64,000 bases of DNA from Azolla caroliniana (GCA_043228905.1 JBHGNT010000014.1:2976001-3040000); one strand, 5' to 3'; shown: positions 10,900-21,415, numbered from the stretch's first letter. Notes: generated by a model not told the origin, from the sequence alone. Numbers and translations: made by a program.

Positions 10900-11400
10900 C
10901 TACGACCGAGGTGTATGTGGGTTCTGACTTGGTCCTTGGCATTTGTAACTAGCGTTTTGAACATCGTTCAAAAATCCGGTTATCGCATCGTACCGCTCGA
11001 CTGATTGCCTCTGTGAGTGATTTTGGTTATTCGGGGAAAAAGTCAGGAGTAAGTCTTTGACATCATTTCGTAGGCCGTATCGAAATTGCTCCATCAATGC
11101 TTGATCATCCCAAGGGATGTCGGAAGTGAGTAGACGGAAATCTGCAACGTAAGCAGGGACTAGATGATCACCTTGACGTAATCGTCGGATTTTGTTGAAT
11201 TCCGTCCTTATGCTATCAATATCTCCAAAACAGGCTTTAAACTCGCTTATAAACTCTTTAAAATTATTTAGTAATGGAGATATTTTTTCTAACAACGGAG
11301 CGAACCATGCCAAAGCTGAGCCGTTCAGCAATGTGCCTACTAGACCCACTCGTGATGCATTGGTGGGCCGTTCAGCAACGTGCCTACTAGACCCACTCAT
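10900..11400 (-). pseudogene. Gag core of the decayed Gypsy
   Basis: Contains the retrotransposon gag core (VGLVGTLLNGSALAWFAPL, FISEFKACFGDIDS, DHLVPAYVADFRLLTSDIPW), matching 61573-62016 closely. A 47-bp tandem duplication (11320-11366 and 11367-11413) shifts the frame at the N-terminal side. A damaged zinc-knuckle region is recognisable near 10730-10800. Confidence 0.65.
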
Positions 11401-11649
11401 GATGCATTGGTGGAATATCGAGAAGGATGCATTTGAATGACTAATTGTACCTGATTAAGGAATCCTTTGAACTACGATCATGTTCCATCTAATTTTATAG
11501 GAAGGACGATCTTTGGCTCTTTATGAATCCCTTGAGTACATGGTCCTTGTTGTTGCAATGCTACAATGGTTGCGTCAAGTTGTTGCACACGTAACACTAG
11601 CTCCCCATGTTGTTGTTGCTCCTCTTTGAACACTCCTCTTTCAGCTTAA

Positions 11650-12001
11650 GACTGGATACAATATAGGCGATGAGAGCTTAAGACTAGTGTTGATTAGAAT
11701 TGATTTGAGAATACATGTATGCCCCTATTTATAGGTTTCTATAGAAGAGCCTCTAGGATGTTCTAGGATTTCTATAATGTTCTAGAATGTTCTAGATCTA
11801 GAATATTCTAAGATGTTCTAGGATATTCTAGAATGTTCTAGAATGTTCCAGAGTATTTACAATAAATCATTGTATTACAAGAAGTAGCTTTTATTATCTC
11901 ATATGATCATAGGCTATCTTAATAGTTGGGTTCTTGATTATGTATTACAAGGTCTTGGGTTTAAGCCCAAGTGAAGCCATGATGTTTATGTATTCATGAC
12001 A
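11650..12001 (-). repeat. 5' LTR of the decayed Gypsy
   Basis: Homologous to the LTRs at 57512-57940 and 62376-62796: same antisense TATTTATAGG stretch, TTCTAGAATG runs and terminal ATTCATGACA. The inner edge is approximate. Confidence 0.6.
11911..11980 (+). repeat. tRNA-like segment in LTR
   Basis: An A-box-like GGCTATCTTAATAGTTGGG and a B-box-like GGGTTTAAGCCC are spaced as in a tRNA gene. It lies antisense near the U3 end of the LTR, like the copies at 57851 and 62708. Confidence 0.45.
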
Positions 12002-12003
12002 GT

Positions 12004-12250
12004 GGTTGTCGCGGCATGCGAAGCCATATGGCTCAAGCGGCCCGGACAAAGCACGTTGACGTGCACTACCATTTTGTCTGTGAGTGAGTTGTCTCCGGTG
12101 CGGTGGATTTTTTGTATGTTCCTACAGATCGGAAGACTACCGATATCTCCACCAAACCTCTTAGCCTAGAAAAGTTGCGGCAATTTTCGAGTAAGCTTGA
12201 TTTGCAGCATCTCGACATGCCGAACTTGAGGGGGGAGAAGTACCAAGAGA
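12004..12250 (+). pseudogene. Copia RNase H C-terminal fragment
   Basis: With small frame slips the plus strand reads ACEAIWLK, HVHYHFV, YVPTDRKTTDISTKPL and DMPNLRGE, the end of a Ty1/Copia RNase H. It matches 34661-35191 on the opposite strand. The rest of this Copia was lost where the Gypsy at 9118-12001 begins. Confidence 0.6.
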
Positions 12251-12712
12251 GATGAAGTATGAGGACCCGAATCAGATGAAGAATTCAATTTCGGAATGGT
12301 TGAAGAAGCCGAGGACGGATGCAAGGGGAGTGATAAGAAGGAAGAGTCGGAACCAGAGCCAACCGAACCAAGGATGGAGGCCAAGACCAGGACATGGTCA
12401 TATATGGTCAAGGGCCTACAAGAAGATGAGTCGGAGATAGTTGACTCCGTCAAGAAGAGTGATTCAGAAATGCCAAATCACGTGGAGGCTAAACGGATGA
12501 GAAGGCAACCAAAGACGATGCCAAGGTAGGAAAGCGAACGGATCGAGGGGCGCCGAAGTCACAGAGGCAAGAATGAGGCCGACGAAGGCCTTGGCAATAG
12601 ACAAGTCGACCGAACGGGTCATGGAGCGCGAACAAGAAGGCATAAAGCCAAGGGAGGTCGGAGCGAAGAACCAACAAAGCAGAATGAACATCAAGTTGAG
12701 CTTGAGGGGGAG

Positions 12713-13139
12713 CGTCGAGAGATAGGCTCAACATGTGCTAGATCGGCTAAAGGAAGTCAACTAAAGAAGCCAACAATCGAGTTGGCTGAATAAGCCAACA
12801 ATTGGGCAACCTAGGATAAGGTTGGTAGGCCGTTAGAGCCTACATTCCTAATCTTAGTATTAGGAATAATTTGGTAGTTATAGCATTAAAGGGCCTACAT
12901 TCCTATAACATTAACGAGTCAAGTTAGTGTCAGGCTCATTTATAAGCATTCGAGTACTGATGGTACTTGTGTCAGTTCGTTGTTAAGCACTGAGCACAAT
13001 CATATGTACAGAGCACCATTATTTTGAATTCAGTTTTATTTCATTGTTTTGCTCTCTCTCTCTCTCTCTCTCTCTCTAATACGGTGTATTCTCCATTCTT
13101 TGTGTTTACCTAAGTGTTATCCGTGGGATTGTTAGTGTT
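12713..13139 (+). repeat. 3' LTR of the Copia fragment
   Basis: Starts just after the purine tract TTGAGGGGGAG. Shares with 33940-34370 a leading GTTGAGAGG-like end and the phrase GTACTTGTGTCAGT. Contains a (CT)n microsatellite at about 13053-13077. Between 12250 and 12713 lies the non-coding or poorly preserved tail of the same element. Confidence 0.5.
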
Positions 13140-13633
13140 GACGTTTGAAAGTCGAATAGAAGCAAGAAGTAAAATGATAATGTCTATAGATGAAACCTAA
13201 GGAGAAAGAAATAAGAAGAAAAGGGAGAAAAGGAGAGAAGAAAAAGGGAGAAACATGACAGTAATTTGTGGAATTTTAAAAACTGGAGGGCATCAAAATA
13301 AAATTTCAAAAACTTGAAGGGCATTACCAAGAATTTCAAAAATATGAGGACAGATCCAAAACTTTTGTAGACTCGCGAAAACTCACATAAAATAAAAACA
13401 CATACACATACACACAATATCATTTTAAGACTTAAAAGAAAGTACCGAAGTTTTTATGTTCACAAATGTGCCGACCGAATGAGAGCTTCGTGTCGTTGAA
13501 ATATAAGTTTGTGTTACGCGTGTTCTGGTTGAGGGAGTTCCGATCAACGCGATAGGAGAAGACCGAGGGAGTTTAGGTCGTAAGTTCCAGTCCAAGTACC
13601 AATGTTTCGTGTTTATTGAAGGCATGTGGGTTC
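13140..13633. repeat. Degenerate repeat related to 8160-8620
   Basis: No gene is seen. A-rich blocks and the order of phrases match 8160-8620. The right edge is cut by the solo LTR at 13634. Confidence 0.45.
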
Positions 13634-14929
13634 TGACGGGAACTGGACGTTCCTTATGTCCAACACTCGGCCACAACCGAGATTCTTTTCATACACAGAA
13701 AAAACAGGAAATAAAATACGATACAAAGGAGAGGAAGATACACACACACTACACAGGAGGTTTACGTGGAAAACCCCAAACTAGGGGAAAAACCACGGCA
13801 GCCCACAGGCTGCAAATTGTCACTATGTATGAATGTACAAAACAGTGAGTTCTCGGAGGCAACGACCTCGAACTCATGCTCTTCGCCACATGCGGCGGTT
13901 ACAACAGAGGCAACGACCTCTTTCTCTCTCTCTCTCTGTACACTATTACGTGCTCTCTGTTCTTCTTGCACCAACAAGAAAAGTAACAACAACCTGATAT
14001 TAGTTTGCCCTAAGTCATATTTATACTAATATGGCTTTTCGGCTATTTACAAATATAGCCACAATGGGCTCTCAGAAACATATTTACGAATATGTCTCTT
14101 CATCCGGTTCATACCGGGCCTGCACCATCCGGCTCTCCGTAGCCGGGTACTCCTCATCCGGTTCATACCGGGCCTGCACCATCCGGCTCTCCGTAGCCGG
14201 GGTCTTCCTCATACGGTTTCAGAAACATATTTACGAATATGTCTCTTCATCCGGTTCATACCGGGCCTGCACCATCCGGCTCTCCGTAGCCGGGTACTCC
14301 TCATCCGGTTCATACCGGGCCTGCACCATCCGGCTCTCCGTAGCCGGGGTCTTCCTCATACGGTTTCAGAAACATATTTACGAATATGTCTCTTCATCCG
14401 GTTCATACCGGGCCTGCACCATCCGGCTCTCCTTAGCCGGGTACTCCTCATCCGGTTCATACCGGGCATGCACCATCCGGCTCTCCGTAGCCGGGGTCTT
14501 CCTCATACGGTTTCAGAAACATATTTACGAATATGTCTCTTCATCCGGTTCATACCGGGCCTGCACCATCCGGCTCTCCGTAGCCGGGGTCTTCCTCATA
14601 CGGTTTCAGAAACATATTTACGAATATGTCTCTTCATCCGGTTCATACCGGGCCTGCACCATCCGGCTCTCCTTAGCCGGGTACTCCTCATCCGGTTCAT
14701 ACCGGGCATGCACCATCCGGCTCTCCGTAGTCGGGGTCTTCCTCATACGGTTTCAGAAACATATTTACGAATATGTCTCTTCATCCGGTTCATACCGGGC
14801 CTGCACCATCCGGCTCTCCGTAGCCGGGTACTCCTCATCCGGTTCATACATACGGTTTCGGCCTCGGCCGAGTTTGTTCATCGTCACTGATCTTCTCCCT
14901 TCCCATCCGGAGGGACCTGTCTCCCAATA
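13634..14929 (-). repeat. Solo Copia-type LTR with GGTTC target duplication
   Basis: Shares with the LTRs of the Copia at 15856-21200 the phrases CTCGGCCACAACCGAG, TTTGCCCTAAGTCATATTTATAC, a TATTTACRAATATG-like block and CATCCGGAGGGACC. It is flanked on both sides by GGTTC (13629-13633 and 14930-14934), so it is a complete solo LTR left by LTR-LTR recombination. At 1,296 bp it is twice the 614 bp of its relative, because of an internal minisatellite. Confidence 0.75.
14073..14848 (+). repeat. 147-bp higher-order minisatellite inside the solo LTR
   Basis: The phrase CAGAAACATATTTACGAATA recurs at 14073, 14220, 14367, 14514, 14607 and 14754. Spacings are 147, 147, 147, 93 and 147 bp; the 93-bp unit lacks one 54-bp subunit. 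Units contain the short inverted repeats CATATT/AATATG and CCGGCT/AGCCGG. All lengths divide by three, which creates a long but presumably meaningless open frame (14031-14930). Confidence 0.9.
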
Positions 14930-15185
14930 GGTTCACCTATTGTTGTGAAGATTTTCGGCAATGGTGTGAAAATCGCGTGGAACGGACAAAATCGAGAAGG
15001 TGCAATGTGCACCTTACATGCATACATTAGCATGTTGTAAATATGAATGAAATGAGAATCCAGAAAAGAACGGCTAGATTTACGGATAAACAGTGCACGT
15101 GTGATGCGCACACATTACACAAACACTTGAAAATAATCCTAGGGCCTAGCGGCATTTCTGTGCATACCGAGCGATGCAAGTATCG

Positions 15186-15241
15186 AGGTTTTGAACCTTG
15201 CACCTCCAAGATAGAAGATAAGTAAATTACCACTAAGCTAA
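15186..15241 (-). repeat. tRNA-like segment
   Basis: The minus strand reads TTAGCTTAGTGGTAATTTAC and later GGTTCAAAACC, in A-box/B-box spacing. The flanking interval 14935-15590 holds no recognisable gene. Confidence 0.45.
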
Positions 15242-15450
15242 ATTGTTTCATCATTGTATTATTTACATCTAAATTCTTATACATGAGAGCTTGAATGAGT
15301 GACATGGTTATCATGCATCACATGCATTGTATGCATGTCTTGTACCCTCACATGCATAATATGCATGAGGGCATCTATATAAGAAAGAAAGAAAAAGAAA
15401 AAGGGGAAAATCAAGCTATGTACTGAATCAAGAAATTGATAATAAAAATC

Positions 15451-15516
15451 AAGTTATCTTATTGGTGATGTATCTTGTCTCTCAAAATTGAAGTCTAGGG
15501 TTCAATCTTAGAATTG
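15451..15516 (+). repeat. tRNA-like segment
   Basis: AAGTTATCTTATTGGTGATG is followed by CTAGGGTTCAATCTTAG, again with A-box/B-box-like spacing. No proper cloverleaf forms. Confidence 0.4.
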
Positions 15517-15589
15517 GAATTTCCATCTATCTCTCTCTCTATCTTAAATACTTTCTAAGTGCTTTACGCTAGTAAAAACATCGATTCAT

Positions 15590-15855
15590 TCCAATCCAGG
15601 GCTCCGGTAGTCCCGCTTCATTTCGTGAACACACGAGGATTTTCTCGACACCGTGCAAGGCACTGTCCCATGGGCATGCCATATGTGTTATCCATGGGAT
15701 TGTCAGTGCATTAGTGTATAAGTGATGGTACATGGATAGATAAGTGTAAAGTCTTTGTATTAAAAGTCATGCACATTGATGTGAATGTGTGCAAAAATGA
15801 GTGTGTTCTAAAGTGGGTTTAGGTTGTTGGAAGGTTATGTAACTAACCTACAAGC
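15590..15855 (+). repeat. Left half of an old LTR split by the Copia element
   Basis: Continues at 21206 after the Copia insertion. The joined sequence parallels 8560-8985 (GTGCAAGGCACTGTCCC, TGTTATCC, then a CT run and GGGGTGGAGC). Confidence 0.55.
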
Positions 15856-16469
15856 TGTTGGGAATAGACCCTTCTATTCACCTTCACCACTCGGCCACAA
15901 CCGAGAAATCGCGAATCAATGGAGCAGAAAATAGGAACCACAAAGAGAAACAAAACGCGAGTACACCGGGATTAACGTGGAAAACCCTAGACGGGAAAAA
16001 CCACGGGAGTACAAGACTCCAAACCAACACTATACAGAGAAGTATACAATGGCGAGCTGCAAGGCGACGACCTTGAGCTCGCTTTCTTCGCCACAGGCGG
16101 CGGAAATACACAGAGGCGTCTACCTCTTCCTCTCTCGCGCTCTATGTCTCTCTCTCTCACGCGGCTGCACTCTCTCTTCACTCCTCGTGAGTGGAAAAAC
16201 AGAAAAATGATAAGCAGCTACAAAACTATTTGCCCTAAGTCATATTTATACATATATGACTTTGGGGCTATTTACAACTATAGCCTCAGGGGCCCTTAGC
16301 AGACATATTCACGGATATGTCCCTGCATCCGGATCTCTTCTTCGGGTACATTCGTCATCCGACTCCGAAGTCGGGGTCTTCATCATCCGGTTCCGAAACC
16401 GAAACCGGGCTTGTCGGCATTCATCTCCGACATCCGACCATCCCATCCGAAGGGACCGTAATCCCAACA
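15856..16469 (-). repeat. 3' LTR of the Copia element
   Basis: 614 bp, near-identical to 20587-21200. Preceded on the minus strand by the purine tract TGAAGGGGGAGTT (16470-16482), which overlaps the pol stop codon. Confidence 0.93.
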
Positions 16470-16479
16470 AACTCCCCCT

Positions 16480-18342
16480 TCACTTCGGCATGGGATGTCT
16501 CTCCAATCCGATCCTCTTCCGGCATGCTTCCAGCTTGTCGGGTGTGAGCACCTTGGTCAGCATATCCGACCCGTTCTCGTCCGTGTGGACCTTCGTCAGC
16601 ACGAACTCCTTGTCTTCTATCCTTTCCCGGATCCAGTGATATCTTCGCTGGATGTGCTTCGTCCGGGAGTGATAGGCCGCGTTCTTCGCAAGGTGGATTG
16701 CACTCTGACTGTCGCAGTAGAGTCGGTACTCCTCCTGCCGGATACCGAGCTCTCTAATGAAGTCCTTCATCCATATTATTTCCTTGCCGGCTTCAACAGC
16801 TGCCATGTACTCCGCCTCCGTGGTTGACAACGCAACCGTCTTCTGCAGCCTCGACTGCCATGAAACAGCTCCCCCTGCATACGTCATCACATACCCTGAT
16901 GTGGACCGGCTGGTATCTACATCAGCCGACATATCCGAATCGGTGAAGCCGTCGAGTTCGGGCTTACCGGAGCCGAATCGGAGGCACACGTTTGCCGTGC
17001 CCTTCAGGTATCGGAGTATCCACTTGGCCGCGTTCCAATGCTCTTTGCCGGGATTGCTCATGTACCGGCTCACCACTCCGACTGCATATCCGATGTCCGG
17101 TCTCGTACACACCATGGCGTACATTAAGCTCCCGACGGCTGAAGCATATGGCACTTTCATCATATCCTCCTTTTCAGCCGTTGTCTTGGGACTTTGCTTG
17201 TTGGACAGCTTGCAGTTTGTCGGGAGGGTCGATCCGACCGGTCTTGCTTCCGACATGTTGAACCGGTGAAGCACCTTCGTCACGTACTTCTCCTGTGACA
17301 GCCACAACTGCTTCTTCTTCCGGTCCCGGATGATGTGCATCCCTAGTATTTGCCTCGCCGGACCCAAGTCCTTCATTGAGAAGGTTCGGTGAAGAGCCTT
17401 CTTCAGCATCCGTATCTTGACCTGGTCCCGTCCGACGATCAACATGTCGTCCACGTACAGGAGGAGTATTAGGAAGTCTCCTCCTTCGAACTTCTTCACA
17501 AACACGCAGTGGTCGGACTGCGTTTTGAGGTACCCTTCGTCGGTCATGAAGGAGTCGAACTTCCGGTACCATTGCCGGGGGGCCTGCTTCAGTCCGTAGA
17601 GGCTCTTCTTCAACCGGCATACCAGGTGCTCCTTCCCTTTCTTCTCGAATCCTTCCGGTTGCTGCATGTAGATCTCTTCATCGAGGTCACCGTGAAGGAA
17701 TGCCGTCTTCACGTCCATCTGTTCTACCTCGAGGTCCATGCTTGCCGCTATGCTCAGCACCGTCCGGATGGAGGTCATCTTCACTACCGGGGCAAATATC
17801 TCATCGAAGTCGACGCCCTTCTTCTGCTGAAACCCCTTCACCACGATCCTGGCTTTGTATCTCGGGGGGTTTCCGGCATCTCCCGGTTTCAGCTTGAACA
17901 CCCACTTGTTTCGAAGTGCCCGCTTTCCTTTCGGCAACTCCACAAGTTCATATGTGTGGTTCTCATGCAGGGAATCCATCTCGTCCTGCATGGCACTCAA
18001 CCACCTGCGGCTCTGGGTGTCGTGCTTTGCTTCTTCAAAGCTCTCCGGCTCCCCCTCGTCGGTTAGCAGCACGTGCTCTGGATCCGGAAATCTCCGGGGG
18101 GCCCTCCTCTCTCTTAGAGGATATCTCCGTTCGGGAGCTTCGGTAACCGGTTCTTCCGATTCTTCTTCTTCATCCGAATCCATTTCGGGATCGGGGCCGG
18201 TTCCGGTATCATTTTCATCTTCTTCGGCCGGTTCTGTTTCTTCACCGTCTTCGGCCGGATCCTCGAGTGCTAACCGGTCCCTTGCCGGTCGGGACTGCTC
18301 CTCGTAGAGTTGATCCTCACCGGTCGACTTGGAGCTCTTCAT
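16480..18342 (-). CDS. Copia reverse transcriptase-RNase H
   Basis: In frame with the preceding ORF; this ATG lies five codons after the amber stop. After an acidic linker come RT blocks DEIFAPVVKMTSIRTVLSIA, VEQMDVKTAFLHGDL, LYGLKQAPRQWY and the catalytic LLYVDDMLIVG (near residue 295). RNase H blocks follow (GFTDSDMSADVDTSRSTSGY, LSTTEAEYMA, LAKNAAYHSRTKHI). Length and motifs suit a functional Copia pol. Whether it is made depends on read-through of, or reinitiation after, the upstream TAG. Confidence 0.92.
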   Translation of the reverse strand: MKSSKSTGEDQLYEEQSRPARDRLALEDPAEDGEETEPAEEDENDTGTGPDPEMDSDEEEESEEPVTEAPERRYPLRERRAPRRFPDPEHVLLTDEGEPESFEEAKHDTQSRRWLSAMQDEMDSLHENHTYELVELPKGKRALRNKWVFKLKPGDAGNPPRYKARIVVKGFQQKKGVDFDEIFAPVVKMTSIRTVLSIAASMDLEVEQMDVKTAFLHGDLDEEIYMQQPEGFEKKGKEHLVCRLKKSLYGLKQAPRQWYRKFDSFMTDEGYLKTQSDHCVFVKKFEGGDFLILLLYVDDMLIVGRDQVKIRMLKKALHRTFSMKDLGPARQILGMHIIRDRKKKQLWLSQEKYVTKVLHRFNMSEARPVGSTLPTNCKLSNKQSPKTTAEKEDMMKVPYASAVGSLMYAMVCTRPDIGYAVGVVSRYMSNPGKEHWNAAKWILRYLKGTANVCLRFGSGKPELDGFTDSDMSADVDTSRSTSGYVMTYAGGAVSWQSRLQKTVALSTTEAEYMAAVEAGKEIIWMKDFIRELGIRQEEYRLYCDSQSAIHLAKNAAYHSRTKHIQRRYHWIRERIEDKEFVLTKVHTDENGSDMLTKVLTPDKLEACRKRIGLERHPMPK

Positions 18343-18357
18343 CTTCTTCTCCGACTC

Positions 18358-20556
18358 CTAGTCGGCGAGTGTCTTGTTCTCCATGAAGATGATATCGCGA
18401 CTCCGGAATATCTTCTTGTCAACCGGGTCCCATACTCGGTAGCCGAACTCGTCGTCGCCGTAACCGAGGAATATGCATGGCCGGGTCTTTGGATCTAGCT
18501 TTCCTCTCCGGTCCTTTGCCACATGCACGTATGCGAGACACCCGAACACCTTCAGATGCCGGTAGGATACTTCCCTACCGGTCCACACTCTCTGCGGCGT
18601 GTCTCCGTCCAAAGGTACTGAGGGTGATCTGTTTATCACATATGTCGCCGTCGACATTGCCTCAGCCCAAAACCCCTTGGGTAATTTCGCATGCGCCAGC
18701 ATACTCCGGACCCTCTCCATTATGGTCCGGTTCATCCTCTCGGCCAGCCCGTTCAGTTCCGGCGTCTTCGGCACAGTAAACTCGAGTCGGATTCCCTTCG
18801 AGCGACAGTACTCCTGGAACTGCCCCCGGTATTCCCCTCCGTTATCCGCTCGTATCGCTTTCAGCTTCTTGCCAGATTCCCTTTCCACTCTCGCGTGGAG
18901 TTCTTTGAAGATGCACAACACTTGGTCCTTTGTCTTCATCGGTGCCGTCCACAGTTTTCGGCTATGATCATCGATGAATGTTACGAAGTACTGGGCTCCG
19001 CCATGTGACTTCGTCTCTACCTGACACACGTCAGTGTGCACCAACTCCAATGGTGCGCTACGTCTCGTCGGTGGCCTTGAGTGGAAGGAGGTTCGGTTCT
19101 GCTTACCGGCCAGGCAATCGGTGCACTTCTCCAGGTGCACATGCTTCACTGGGATGAGGTTGTCTTCTGCAAGCCTCTTCATCCCCTTCTCACTCATGTG
19201 GCACAGTCTTTTGTGCCACAGCTCACCGGCAGTGTCGGCTGCCACATTCAACTCTTCCGGACATAGCCGGGCATTCATCAGGTACAGTGTGTTGTCTTTC
19301 CGGGCCCGAGCCACTATCAGGCTCCCCTTGCTGAACTTCATTACGCCGTTCCGGATGCTACCTGTGTAGCCTTCATCGTCTAGCCTCCCGGCCGAAATCA
19401 GGTTCAATCGAACCTCCGGAACGTGTCGGACATCCTTCAACAGCATTTTGCATCCAGTCGGGGTTGTCAACCACACGTCTCCTATGCTGGCAATCCGGCA
19501 CGTACCTTCATTTCCCATCCGAACACAGCCATGCTCACCGGCTGTGTAGGATGAGAAGTATCTTCTCTCCGGGGTCAGGTGGAACGATGCTCCGGAATCG
19601 ACCACCCAGGTCGTCTCATCGCCGGCAACGTTTAGCTCACCTTCTTCGGTGATGAGCATGATTTCTTCCTCACTTGCCGCGAGTGCCGTTGTTCCTTTCC
19701 GGTCCTGCCCTCGCCGATCCGAACCTCTCCGGTCCGTGGCTCCCCGGTATGCACCGTTTCTCTCCGGTGACTTCTTCGAGTCGGTGTCGTCGGCTCCGTT
19801 GTCTTTTCGGTAATGCCGACAATTCTTTCGGAAGTGCCCCGGCTTCCCACAGTGGAAGCATGTGGGTCTTCCTCTTGACTGCGACCGGGTCCCCGACTTC
19901 TCCCGTCTTTGCGGACTCCGGTTCCATTGTCTTCCCCGATCCGATTTGGTAAGCAGCGCCTTCGAGTCGGAGGCCGGTTCTTTATCTCTCCGACGCGCTT
20001 CTTCGTTCAAAATACTTGTCTTTACCGTTTGCAAGGACAAGTTATCTTCTGTGCAGGAGGTGCTGAGAGTCACCACCAAGTTCTCCCAGCTTTCCGGCAA
20101 TGTACACATCAGGATGATGGCTTGCATCGCATCCTCCAACCGGAACTTGATCGCCGCAAGCTGATTCACGAATCCCATGAACGTGCTTACGTGTTCCACC
20201 ATACTCTCGCCGTCCCGGTACTTGAGATTCACTATCTTCCTCATCAGGGAGGTCCGGTTCAACGCATTCTTCCTCTCATAGAGGCCCGACAGCTTCTTCC
20301 ACATCTCATATGCGTTGGTGTCGTTCACCACATGTTGTAGGACGCTTACATCGACATATTGTCGGATCGTCGCTACGGCTTTCCGGTTCAGGAGCTTCCA
20401 CTCCGACTCAAGTACCCCTTTCGGTATTTCCGACCTGTCAATCGGTTCGTACAGGTCCCGAACAATCAGAAGATCCTCCATCTTGATCTTCCAGTCGGCG
20501 TAATTCTGCGCATTCAGCACCATCATCCCCGGCTGCCCGCTGCCGCCGCCTTCCAT
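18358..20556 (-). CDS. Copia Gag-protease-integrase
   Basis: The ATG at 20556 (MEGGGSGQPGMM) opens 732 codons. In order: UBN2-type gag domain; CCHC knuckle CFHCGKPGHFRKNC near residue 235; protease active site WVVDSGASFHLT near 320; integrase zinc-binding block (LWHKRLCHM ... CTDCLAGK) near 445-480; catalytic core with LVHTDVC, AIRADNGGEY and LAERMNRT supplying D, D and E; then the C-terminal GYRVWDP block. It ends at a TAG (18358-18360). After five sense codons in the same frame the RT ORF begins, so the whole is one polyprotein broken by a single amber codon. All catalytic motifs look intact. Confidence 0.92.
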   Translation of the reverse strand: MEGGGSGQPGMMVLNAQNYADWKIKMEDLLIVRDLYEPIDRSEIPKGVLESEWKLLNRKAVATIRQYVDVSVLQHVVNDTNAYEMWKKLSGLYERKNALNRTSLMRKIVNLKYRDGESMVEHVSTFMGFVNQLAAIKFRLEDAMQAIILMCTLPESWENLVVTLSTSCTEDNLSLQTVKTSILNEEARRRDKEPASDSKALLTKSDRGRQWNRSPQRREKSGTRSQSRGRPTCFHCGKPGHFRKNCRHYRKDNGADDTDSKKSPERNGAYRGATDRRGSDRRGQDRKGTTALAASEEEIMLITEEGELNVAGDETTWVVDSGASFHLTPERRYFSSYTAGEHGCVRMGNEGTCRIASIGDVWLTTPTGCKMLLKDVRHVPEVRLNLISAGRLDDEGYTGSIRNGVMKFSKGSLIVARARKDNTLYLMNARLCPEELNVAADTAGELWHKRLCHMSEKGMKRLAEDNLIPVKHVHLEKCTDCLAGKQNRTSFHSRPPTRRSAPLELVHTDVCQVETKSHGGAQYFVTFIDDHSRKLWTAPMKTKDQVLCIFKELHARVERESGKKLKAIRADNGGEYRGQFQEYCRSKGIRLEFTVPKTPELNGLAERMNRTIMERVRSMLAHAKLPKGFWAEAMSTATYVINRSPSVPLDGDTPQRVWTGREVSYRHLKVFGCLAYVHVAKDRRGKLDPKTRPCIFLGYGDDEFGYRVWDPVDKKIFRSRDIIFMENKTLAD

Positions 20557-20571
20557 TTTCTGCAGCAGTTC

Positions 20572-20583
20572 GCTCTGATACCA
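20572..20583 (-). promoter_or_regulatory. Primer-binding site, initiator tRNA-Met type
   Basis: The minus strand reads TGGTATCAGAGC three bases after the 5' LTR, the standard plant Copia primer site for initiator tRNA-Met. Confidence 0.85.
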
Positions 20584-20586
20584 GTT

Positions 20587-21200
20587 TGTTGGGAATAGAC
20601 CCTTCTATTCACCTTCACCACTCGGCCACAACCGAGAAATCGCGAATCAATGGAGCAGAAAATAGGAACCACAAAGAGAAACAAAACGCGAGTACACCGG
20701 GATTAACATGGAAAACCCTAGACGGGAAAAACCACGGGAGTACAAGACTCCAAACCAACACTATACAGAGAAGTATACAATGGCGAGCTGCAAGGCAACG
20801 ACCTTGAGCTCGCTTTCTTCGCCACAGGCGGCGGAAATACACAGAGGCGTCTACCTCTTCCTCTCTCGCGCTCTATGTCTCTCTCTCTCACGCGGCTGCA
20901 CTCTCTCTTCACTCCTCGTGAGTGGAAAAACAGAAAAATGATAAGCAGCTACAAAACTATTTGCCCTAAGTCATATTTATACATATATGACTTTGGGGCT
21001 ATTTACAACTATAGCCTCAGGGGCCCTTAGCAGACATATTCACGGATATGTCCCTGCATCCGGATCTCTTCTTCGGGTACATTCGTCATCCGACTCCGAA
21101 GTCGGGGTCTTCATCATCCGGTTCCGAAACCGAAACCGGGCTTGTCGGCATTCATCTCCGACATCCGACCATCCCATCCGAAGGGACCGTAATCCCAACA
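20587..21200 (-). repeat. 5' LTR of the Copia element
   Basis: 614 bp, ends TG...CA, followed inward after AAC by the primer-binding site. A (CT)-rich block and CATATATGACTTAG-like sequence suggest the promoter region, but no single TATA box stands out. Confidence 0.93.
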
Positions 21201-21205
21201 CAAGC

Positions 21206-21302
21206 CTCATTGTATGTTCTTGGATTGTGATCCTCATATAATGTACCTATATAACCCCACCATAGGGGACATGAATACAAGGAGTAGTTTTTCCCTCTCA
21301 AT

Positions 21303-21343
<41 letters not shown>

Positions 21344-21415
21344 CCTCATGCTCAAACCCCTCGGAAATGGGGTGGAGCTATTCTTGGTTCCAAGCCCCAC
21401 CCGTCAACACTAAGT
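21206..21415 (+). repeat. Right half of the old LTR split by the Copia element
   Basis: Continues the sequence left at 15855 after the CAAGC duplication. Contains the plus-strand phrase ACCTATATAACCCC (TATA-like), a (CT)n run at about 21309-21340 and GGGGTGGAGC, as in 8930-8960. Confidence 0.55.

Larger units (their letters stand above)
9118..12001 (-). mobile_element. Decayed Ty3/Gypsy element
   Basis: Minus-strand relic with a 5' LTR at about 11650-12001, then gag, protease and RT. It is cut off just after the RT connection domain (FFGFANFYRKFIQAYS) near 9118. LTR and proteins are divergent relatives of the element at 57512-62796: both LTRs carry runs of TTCTAGAATG and the same antisense tRNA-like block. 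RNase H, integrase and the 3' LTR are absent. Confidence 0.7.
15856..21200 (-). mobile_element. Near-complete Copia retrotransposon
   Basis: LTRs of 614 bp (15856-16469 and 20587-21200) with about two differences by eye. Ends are TGTTGGG...CCCAACA, and there is a perfect CAAGC target duplication (15851-15855 and 21201-21205). The minus-strand order is LTR, primer-binding site, gag, protease, integrase, RT, RNase H, purine tract, LTR. Low LTR divergence means a recent insertion. It landed in an older LTR. Confidence 0.93.

Noticed and set aside
14031-14930. A 299-codon open frame of repeated SGSYRACTIRLSVAG units.
   Set aside because: It lies wholly inside a solo LTR. It is open only because the 147-, 93- and 54-bp units divide by three and contain no stop.
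16757-20598. Several plus-strand ORFs of 100-185 codons opposite the Copia pol.
   Set aside because: They are antisense shadows of a GC-rich coding region with intact minus-strand domains.
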